Shown here: one piece after another, positions 57,138-64,000 of the stretch
Layout: the number at the start of each line of letters is the position of its first letter
Numbering within the stretch: position 1 is the stretch's first letter
Assembly: GCA_947487525.1 (NCBI GenBank)
Contig: CANKWR010000003.1
Coordinates: 1-64,000 of the forward strand
Origin: Bacteroidota bacterium
GTDB lineage: Bacteria > Bacteroidota > Bacteroidia > Chitinophagales > Chitinophagaceae
Direction: 5' to 3'
DNA length: 64,000 bases
Position numbers and translations under genes: made by a program
The notes under the pieces: model-generated
What the model was told of the DNA's origin: nothing
Seen by the model: the letters and a program-made list of their open reading frames with translations, nothing else
The model's database searches: none

Positions 57138-58487
57138 ATGAAAAATATTTTATTAGCAATTTTGCTTTTTGGTTTGGTGGATACAACATTTGCGCAAGTG
57201 ATTGTGAAGCGAGATCCTGAAATTGAATCCATGTTAAAGGAAGTGAGTGCGGACTCTTTAAAAGTGAATATGTATAAATTGGTTTCTTTTGGAACAAGGA
57301 ATACATTAAGTACACAATTAAGTGCCACCAGAGGTATTGGCGCTGCAAGAAATTGGATCCTAAGCAAGTTCAAGGAATATGCTAAAAATTCGAACGGAAG
57401 ACTCTCTGCATTCATTGATACAGTAAGGTATATGCCTGATGGTAAAAGAGTAGATAGACCCATTAATTTAGGCAATGTTGTTGCTACTTTAAAAGGGACA
57501 GATACAAATGATAAACGCATTTTTATCATAAGTGGACACATGGATAATATGAGAACAAAAGTGATGGATAGTGTTGGAGATGCACCGGGTGCAAATGATG
57601 ATGGAAGTGGAACGGTTGCAGTGATGGAATGTGCAAGGGTAATGAGTAAACATCAATTTCCCGCAACAATCATTTTTGTAACAGTAGCAGGGGAAGAGCA
57701 AGGTTTGATAGGGGCCTACTTTATGGCCAAAAAAGCGAAAAAAGAAAATTGGGCAATTGAAGCTGTTTTAAACAACGACATTATGGGCAGTAACAACAGT
57801 AACGAAACCAATATTATTGACAATACCAAGTTGCGTGTGTTTAGTGAGGGACTATCTGTTTCGGATACCGGTAAAGCAGCTATGCAGTTAAGGCAATTAG
57901 GTCTTGAAAATGACGGACGTTCAAGACAATTGGCAAGGTATATTAAGGAAGTTGCAGAACGCTATATTGATAATATGCAAATTGTAATGATTTACCGCAA
58001 TGACCGTTTTTTGAGAGGAGGTGATCATACTCCATTTGTAGAAAATGGCTATGCGGCAGTAAGATTTACAGAAATGAACGAAAACTATACGCGTCAACAC
58101 CAGGATGTTAGAACTGAAAATGGAATTGCTTATGGAGATTTACCTGAGCATATCGACTTTGAATATTTGAGAAAAAATAGTGGAGTAAATTTGGCAAACC
58201 TTGCCAATTTAGCAAAAGCGCCTTCGATACCAGAACTCGTAAAAATTGATGCAAGTAAATTAAGTAATTCAACTTACTTGTCTTGGAAGTCGCCAAAAAC
58301 AGGACGTGCAAAAGGGTATTATATTTTAATTAGAGAAACAACCAGTCCGGTTTGGCAAAAGAAAATATATACTGAACAACTGGACATAAAATTGCCTTAT
58401 AGTAAAGACAATTACTTTTTTGGAGTGCAAAGTGTGAATGAATTTGGCAATGAAAGTTTACCTGTGATTCCATCCGTTGGTAGGTAA
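57138..58487 (+). CDS. M28-family metallopeptidase with signal peptide
   Basis: ISGHMDN...APGANDDGSGTVAVMECARV, VTVAGEEQGLIGAYFMA. The listed ORF start at 57060 lies in the terminator; the signal peptide MKNILLAILLFGLVDTTFAQ begins at 57138. Confidence 0.9.
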   Translation: MKNILLAILLFGLVDTTFAQVIVKRDPEIESMLKEVSADSLKVNMYKLVSFGTRNTLSTQLSATRGIGAARNWILSKFKEYAKNSNGRLSAFIDTVRYMPDGKRVDRPINLGNVVATLKGTDTNDKRIFIISGHMDNMRTKVMDSVGDAPGANDDGSGTVAVMECARVMSKHQFPATIIFVTVAGEEQGLIGAYFMAKKAKKENWAIEAVLNNDIMGSNNSNETNIIDNTKLRVFSEGLSVSDTGKAAMQLRQLGLENDGRSRQLARYIKEVAERYIDNMQIVMIYRNDRFLRGGDHTPFVENGYAAVRFTEMNENYTRQHQDVRTENGIAYGDLPEHIDFEYLRKNSGVNLANLANLAKAPSIPELVKIDASKLSNSTYLSWKSPKTGRAKGYYILIRETTSPVWQKKIYTEQLDIKLPYSKDNYFFGVQSVNEFGNESLPVIPSVGR

Positions 58488-58727
58488 GTGGGCTTTATAT
58501 AAATAGCATATTTAGATATCTATTATGTGCTCAAGAATATACCAAAACTAGGATGGTTGCTTCTGATTTGATTGAATTTTTAGGAAAAACAGGGGTCTTG
58601 GACTAGTTATCCATCGTGGTGAATGTAAAACATTGAAAATCAGGCTATTTTAAATAGTGTCACTTTTAGAAAGTTTTTCCATAGTTTGATTTGTTTATTT
58701 GTAGGAATTACTATCTTTAATATCAAT

Positions 58728-59153
58728 ATGAAAACAATTAAGCTTTTATTAGTAGCCCTTCCTTTTATACTTTCTTCTTGTAGCAAAGGAGGTGGAACCC
58801 CAGCACCAAATCCACCAACGCCTCCAACTCCAACCGAAGCAAATATTACTTTTACGGTTGATAAGGATCCTGGAGCAGGAAGTATTTTAGGGGTCGTGGG
58901 TACTTCACAACCAATTGTTGTTAAAGTGACATCTGCTCTTCCGGCAGCAGGGGTAACTATAAATGTTCAAGTGACCAAGGATGCAGATAATTCTTCGGTA
59001 TTTTCAAATTCAAATTCTAGTGTAACTGTGGATAATAACGTAAACATTGCTGGATTAACGCCAGGTGTATTATGCACAGCCACGATTGTGGTCACTTCCA
59101 AGTCAACGATTACCAATACAAAATCTGCTTCTTTTAAGTTAGCGGCTAAGTAA
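58728..59153 (+). CDS. Putative lipoprotein with Pro-rich linker and Ig/fibronectin-like domain
   Basis: MKTIKLLLVALPFILSSCSKGGG lipobox; PAPNPPTPPTPTE linker. ATG at 58728 preferred over the ORF start at 58686. Confidence 0.7.
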   Translation: MKTIKLLLVALPFILSSCSKGGGTPAPNPPTPPTPTEANITFTVDKDPGAGSILGVVGTSQPIVVKVTSALPAAGVTINVQVTKDADNSSVFSNSNSSVTVDNNVNIAGLTPGVLCTATIVVTSKSTITNTKSASFKLAAK

Positions 59154-59963
59154 TTTATTTTTTGAGCCTGTCTGAATGGTATAACCCAAATTCAAAATGA
59201 ATTCTAATGTTCCAAAGCTTTGGCTTGCTTTACCTTCATACACATCAAGGCCATAGTAATAAGCATAATCCAATTTGCCTGCAAATTCAAGGTACAATCC
59301 TTTTTTATAGGTACTTCTTAGGGCATATTCAACACCTGTATTCCAGCCGCCAAGTTGAAATTTGGCATCATTTTTATCTCCAAACAAGGAATTCTCAACA
59401 TGTGGAATAACAGGGCCAACTCCAATTTTTGCTAAACCATCGATCGCAAAGTATTTATTTGAAATTTTTGTAAATCTATTTCTCTTTACAATATTGAATA
59501 ATAAAAAGTTGGCGCCATTGTTTAAATAATAATAGTTTCTTGACTTGCCAGTACCCGTTTTTGAAAAAACAAAACTAGAGTCAATGGGGCGGCCACCATA
59601 AGTGCCCAGAATACGCACGGTTTGATTGTCTTTAAATAATGCTTTAGTATGATCAAAGTTGATTTCAAAAGCTAAATCCTCATCGAAAAAATAGCCAATA
59701 CGATAATTATATTGAGGGATACTTAACTCCATTGTCAATAACGCCTGATCCCATCCCGGATTGTCCACCAATTTTGTGTTTTTAAATACAAAGTTGTTTC
59801 CTAAGTTTTGCTGACTAATACTTACGTCAGAATTGGTATACCATGCTTTGTTGTACCCCCAAGAAAAGTAAAATTCTCCTTTTCTTTTATCGTTTTGAGC
59901 AAATACATTTAGGGTGATTGTTAGCAATATGAATACATAGCTAATTTTGGCGATTTTTTTCAA
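59139..59963 (-). CDS. Outer-membrane beta-barrel-like hypothetical protein
   Basis: Signal peptide (ITLNVFAQ), aromatic alternating strands. Confidence 0.65.
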   Translation of the reverse strand: MKKIAKISYVFILLTITLNVFAQNDKRKGEFYFSWGYNKAWYTNSDVSISQQNLGNNFVFKNTKLVDNPGWDQALLTMELSIPQYNYRIGYFFDEDLAFEINFDHTKALFKDNQTVRILGTYGGRPIDSSFVFSKTGTGKSRNYYYLNNGANFLLFNIVKRNRFTKISNKYFAIDGLAKIGVGPVIPHVENSLFGDKNDAKFQLGGWNTGVEYALRSTYKKGLYLEFAGKLDYAYYYGLDVYEGKASQSFGTLEFILNLGYTIQTGSKNKLLSR

Positions 59964-60066
59964 TTTTGTTCCTTTTGGTAAAGGTACTATAATTTTAAAC
60001 TTTGACTTCCTAAAATCTCAATTTATACGTCTATTTTAGGTAATTTTGCCACTCGAATAATTCATC

Positions 60067-62991
60067 ATGAAACAGCATCTAAAACAACTATCAAAAATAC
60101 TTGAAGGAGCGTTGTTTTACGATAAAATGATGCGCACATTGTATGCTACCGATGCATCTAGTTACAGAGAGCTTCCATTGGCGGTAGCGATACCCAAAAC
60201 AAAAAATGATATCGCGGTATTAATTGATTTTGCAGCAAAACACAATACCTCTTTAATTCCAAGAACAGCAGGTACTTCTTTGGCTGGGCAAGTAGTAGGT
60301 AGTGGTATTGTTGTAGATGTTTCAAAGCATTTTAATAAAATTGTAGATTTCAATAAGGAGGAGCAATGGGTGCGTGTGCAGCCAGGCGTTATTAGGGATG
60401 AGTTAAATTTATTTTTAAAGCAACATGGTTTATTTTTTGGACCTGAAACATCTACGGCAAACAGGGCTATGATTGGCGGGATGGTCGGCAATAATTCCTG
60501 TGGATCAAATTCCGTTGTGTATCGAAGCACAAGAGAGCATTTATTAGAAGTAACTGCTTTTTTAAGTGATGGGTCAGAAGTGGTATTTAAAAGTTTGTCA
60601 ACCGATGACTTTCATGCCAAATGTGCACTCCCCACATTAGAAGGAAATATTTATAAATCGGTTCGAAACATCCTTGGCAACTATGACAATCAACTAGAAA
60701 TTAGGAAAGAATTCCCCAAAAAGTCAGTTGAACGAAGAAATACCGGGTATGCAATTGATTTATTAATTGAAGCCGATCCATTTACCGCAGGTGGGGAACC
60801 TTTTAATTTTTGTAGTTTAATTGCAGGTTCTGAAGGGACCCTTGCTTTTATAACAGAAATTAAATTAAATCTGGTTCCTGCCCCTGCTAAGGAAACAGGA
60901 TTGCTTTGTGTACATTTTAATACGATTGATGAAAGTTTGCATGCGAATTTAATTGGTTTAAAGTACAAGCCAAGTGCAAGTGAATTAATTGATCATTATA
61001 TTTTAGAATGTACCAAGGAAAATACAGCACAAAGTAAGAATCGATTTTTTGTACAAGGGGATCCGGGTGCGATATTGGTTATTGAATTTGTAAGAGAAAC
61101 CAGGGAGGAGATTTTGGCATTGACCAATGCAGTGGAAGCGGATATGCGTGCTGCTGGCTTAGGCTATCATTTTCCTGTTTTATTTGGGGAGGATACTAAA
61201 AAAATATGGACCCTGCGAAAGGCGGGTTTAGGTTTGCTGAGTAATTTGCCTGGCGACGAAAAAGCAGTGCCTGTGATAGAGGATACGGCGGTGGATGTAA
61301 ATGATTTACCAAGTTATATTCGAGATTTTAATGAGATATTAAAAAAGCATGGTTTGTATTCAGTGCATTATGCCCATGCTGGTTCAGGAGAAATTCATTT
61401 AAGGCCCATCATTAATTTAAAGACGAAAGAAGGGAATCAGTTGTTTAGGACCATTGCCGAAGAAGTAGCAACACTGGTTAAAAAATACAATGGATCTTTG
61501 AGTGGAGAGCATGGAGATGGAAGATTAAGAGGAGAGTTTATCAAACAAATGGTAGGAGAGAAGAATTATGCTTTACTTAAGCAGGTTAAAACCATTTGGG
61601 ATCCCAATCATATATTCAATCCCAATAAAATTGTGGATACCCCTTCCATGAATAGTATGTTGCGTTATGAGCCAGGACAGTTTACACCTGAGTTCAAAAC
61701 CATTTTTCGTTTTCACAAACAAGATATTTTACAACACGCTGAACAATGTAATGGATCGGGGGATTGCCGTAAAACACATTTGTCAGGAGGGACCATGTGT
61801 CCTTCTTATATGGCAACAAGAAACGAACAAGATACCACTAGGGCGCGTGCCAATATTTTAAGGGAGTTTTTAACGCATTCTGATCAACAAAACAGGTTTG
61901 ATCATAAGGAAATTTATGACGTAATGAGTTTGTGTTTAAGCTGCAAGGCTTGCAAAAGTGAATGTCCTTCCAATGTGGATATGGCCAAATTAAAGGCTGA
62001 ATTTTTGCAACATTATTATGATGCCAATGGCGTGCCGTTTAGGGCCAAGTTAATCGCCAATTTTACGGCAACTGCAAAACTTGGTTCATTGATGCCTTCC
62101 GTTTATAATTTTATAATGCGTAACGCAATAACAGGAACATTCATCAAAATGATTTCAGGTTTTGCAGTGAAAAGATCCATGCCTGCTTTGTCCAAACAAA
62201 CCCTTCATGCCTGGTATCGTAAAAATTATACAGCGCCATTCAATCCAATAAAAAAATTGTATTTATTCTGTGACGAGTTTACCAATTACAACGATGCGGA
62301 AATTGGGATAAAAGGGGTACAATTATTAACGACCCTTGGGTATGAAGTAATTATTCCAAAGCATATTGAAAGTGGGAGAACTTGGCTGTCCAAAGGACTG
62401 GTAAGAAAAGCCAAAGAAATTGCCAATACCAATATACAGTTATTGGGTAAACTCATTTCTGAGGCGTCTCCGATCATAGGTTTTGAACCATCTGCGATAT
62501 TGACATTCCGGGATGAGTATCCCGATTTAGCAACCGATGAAAATATGGCGGCAGCCAATTTATTGGCTAAAAATAGTTTTTTCATTGATGAATTCATTGC
62601 CAAAGAAATGACTTTGGGCAATATCACCAAAGCGCAGTTTACACAAGAGTCCAAAACAATATTGCTCCATGGGCATTGCCAACAAAAAGCAGTAGGGTCT
62701 TTGGCGGACTCCGTAAGCATATTGTCCTTTCCTGCCAATTTCAAGGTAGAAACCATCGCTTCGGGTTGCTGTGGAATGGCAGGTTCCTTTGGCTACGAAA
62801 AAGAGCATTATGAGGTTTCTATGAATATTGGCGAGTTGGTTTTATTCCCTAAAGTGAGGGAGAATATGCACCAATCCATCATTGCGGCGCCCGGTACAAG
62901 TTGTCGACATCAAATCAAGGACGGCACAGGGGCAAAGGCAGTTCATCCCCTGGAAGTATTGTATAATGCCTTGGTTACAAATAAATTGTAA
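60067..62991 (+). CDS. FAD-linked oxidase / Fe-S / CCG-domain protein (D-lactate or D-2-hydroxyglutarate dehydrogenase-like)
   Basis: PRTAGTSLAGQVVGSGIVVDVSKHFNKI, MIGGMVGNNSCGSNSVVY, IAGSEGTLAFITEI, CLSCKACKSECPSNVDM, ASGCCGMAGSFGYE. Confidence 0.92.
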   Translation: MKQHLKQLSKILEGALFYDKMMRTLYATDASSYRELPLAVAIPKTKNDIAVLIDFAAKHNTSLIPRTAGTSLAGQVVGSGIVVDVSKHFNKIVDFNKEEQWVRVQPGVIRDELNLFLKQHGLFFGPETSTANRAMIGGMVGNNSCGSNSVVYRSTREHLLEVTAFLSDGSEVVFKSLSTDDFHAKCALPTLEGNIYKSVRNILGNYDNQLEIRKEFPKKSVERRNTGYAIDLLIEADPFTAGGEPFNFCSLIAGSEGTLAFITEIKLNLVPAPAKETGLLCVHFNTIDESLHANLIGLKYKPSASELIDHYILECTKENTAQSKNRFFVQGDPGAILVIEFVRETREEILALTNAVEADMRAAGLGYHFPVLFGEDTKKIWTLRKAGLGLLSNLPGDEKAVPVIEDTAVDVNDLPSYIRDFNEILKKHGLYSVHYAHAGSGEIHLRPIINLKTKEGNQLFRTIAEEVATLVKKYNGSLSGEHGDGRLRGEFIKQMVGEKNYALLKQVKTIWDPNHIFNPNKIVDTPSMNSMLRYEPGQFTPEFKTIFRFHKQDILQHAEQCNGSGDCRKTHLSGGTMCPSYMATRNEQDTTRARANILREFLTHSDQQNRFDHKEIYDVMSLCLSCKACKSECPSNVDMAKLKAEFLQHYYDANGVPFRAKLIANFTATAKLGSLMPSVYNFIMRNAITGTFIKMISGFAVKRSMPALSKQTLHAWYRKNYTAPFNPIKKLYLFCDEFTNYNDAEIGIKGVQLLTTLGYEVIIPKHIESGRTWLSKGLVRKAKEIANTNIQLLGKLISEASPIIGFEPSAILTFRDEYPDLATDENMAAANLLAKNSFFIDEFIAKEMTLGNITKAQFTQESKTILLHGHCQQKAVGSLADSVSILSFPANFKVETIASGCCGMAGSFGYEKEHYEVSMNIGELVLFPKVRENMHQSIIAAPGTSCRHQIKDGTGAKAVHPLEVLYNALVTNKL

Positions 62992-63164
62992 AGTTATATT
63001 TTTTATATTAAATATATTTATATCTATAAATAATTTATATATAATATCTTATGATTATTATTTTGCTCCTTTTCATTTTTTTGATTAGTATTTTTTTGCA
63101 TTAAGGATTTGTTAACAGTTTTTTACTATTTTAGATATCTAATTAACAATAAAAACTAACAAAA

Positions 63165-63452
63165 ATGGAACAAAAACAAACATTGCCAAATGCAACCGCT
63201 GTATTAGTATTGGGAATCTGCTCAATCGTATTCTGTTGTGTATTTATAGGTCTAATCCTAGGAATTATTGGACTTTCTATGGGTTCTAAAGCAAAGAAAC
63301 TATATGCAACAAATCCAGATATCTATGATGGTTACGGTTCTTTAAATGCTGGTTACATTATGTCAATTATTGGTACAATTTTAGGAGGATTATACATCCT
63401 TTATTATATTGTAATTGGAGGAACTGTATTGGCGGTTTTAGGTAATATGTAA
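63165..63452 (+). CDS. Small CCC-motif/DUF4190-like membrane protein
   Basis: Two TM helices, SIVFCCVFIGLILGIIGLSMGSKAKKLY. Confidence 0.75.
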   Translation: MEQKQTLPNATAVLVLGICSIVFCCVFIGLILGIIGLSMGSKAKKLYATNPDIYDGYGSLNAGYIMSIIGTILGGLYILYYIVIGGTVLAVLGNM

Positions 63453-63473
63453 TTTATTACTAATGTAATACAA

Positions 63474-63779
63474 GTGTTGATTCCTAATAACCTTTTGTCC
63501 ATTCAATTTAAAATGTTGCCTTGTGCATCAAAATCCTTGTTCAATATTGATTGCCCTATTTGTGGTTTTCAGCGATCATTGATTTTTTTTATAAATGGAG
63601 AATTTAAAAACAGTTTCTTTCAGTATCCACCTTTAATTCCAGTTTGTATACTGATAGGCTTATTTATGATACATCTATTTTCAAAGCAATTGGTAACTAG
63701 GAAATTAATAGATTATAGTTCGGTAATAGTGTTATTGATCATATCTGTAAGCTATGTAACCAAATTGATCATTGCCTAG
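63474..63779 (+). CDS. DUF2752-like membrane protein
   Basis: IDCPICGFQRSLIFFINGEFKNSFFQYPPLIPVCI matches the C-x-x-C-G-x-x-R pattern; GTG or TTG start. Confidence 0.8.
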   Translation: MLIPNNLLSIQFKMLPCASKSLFNIDCPICGFQRSLIFFINGEFKNSFFQYPPLIPVCILIGLFMIHLFSKQLVTRKLIDYSSVIVLLIISVSYVTKLIIA

Positions 63780-63804
63780 AAAACAGCTTGAACATATAAA
63801 ATTG

Positions 63805-63835
63805 AAAGAGCCACCTTTTAGGTGGCTCTTTTTTT
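63805..63835. terminator. Bidirectional intrinsic terminator
   Basis: AAAGAGCCACC-TTTTA-GGTGGCTCTTT TTTT. Confidence 0.83.
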
Positions 63836-63845
63836 GGTATGATTT

Positions 63846-64000
63846 TTATTTCTTGTTAAATACGCGTTTCAGTAAATCGGTGGTTCTAGCAATCGGATTG
63901 GCGCGAATGTCTTTTTCTTGAGCTGCTATTTCACTGTAAATGCCTTTCATTGATTTTTCGGTAACATAAGCTACTAAGTCAGGGTTCACTTTTTTATTCA
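63846..64000 (-). CDS. DUF4197-like protein, C-terminal part only
   Basis: Minus-strand translation NKKVNPDLVAYVTEKSMKGIYSEIAAQEKDIRANPIARTTDLLKRVFNKK-stop, continuing beyond the window. Confidence 0.75.
   Translation of the reverse strand, partial: NKKVNPDLVAYVTEKSMKGIYSEIAAQEKDIRANPIARTTDLLKRVFNKK

Noticed and set aside
63000-63160. Very AT-rich intergenic segment as possible origin or integration site
   Set aside because: No DnaA-box cluster, attachment-site repeats or integrase seen; consistent with an ordinary AT-rich promoter region.
1-64000. Defence systems, prophage, integrative elements, secondary-metabolite clusters
   Set aside because: No transposase, integrase, restriction, Cas, toxin-antitoxin, phage structural or NRPS/PKS proteins recognised among the ORFs.

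Overview
A gene-dense, AT-rich chromosomal window with Bacteroidota signatures: TAnnTTTG promoter boxes, no obvious Shine-Dalgarno sequences, an OMP beta-barrel receptor and a UpxY-like NusG. The protein set suggests a Chitinophagaceae-like organism, which is inference. Most of it is core metabolism: the hisIE end, a phospho-sugar mutase, pcm, tRNA-His, prc, mtaB, glmM, a cysteine desulfurase, lipB, murB, priA, ispE, etfAB, two S41 proteases and a D-lactate/2-hydroxyacid-dehydrogenase-like FAD/Fe-S protein. It also holds a large aromatic amino acid region (pheA, aminotransferase, tyrA, DEAD-box helicase, DAHP synthase-chorismate mutase, aroB, aroA, aroC). I saw no CRISPR array, prophage, transposase or IS element. 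The best find is absent from the ORF track because it is too short: a 27-codon leader peptide ORF at 31313-31396, MKANSNWFYFFFYFYFNQSSRVVFVTA, with ten consecutive aromatic residues. It is followed by an intrinsic terminator (31417-31446), and a competing GCCGGG/CCCGGC pairing is available, all directly upstream of pheA. This has the architecture of a ribosome-mediated Phe/Tyr transcription attenuator, and it would also control an RNA helicase gene. Other leads are a heptad-repeat alanine-rich mini-lipoprotein followed by stacked terminators, a possible anti-sigma/HtrA protease fusion beside a sigma factor gene, a PAS histidine kinase split at an A8 run, an orphan terminator marking a possible ncRNA, and several near-leaderless promoters.
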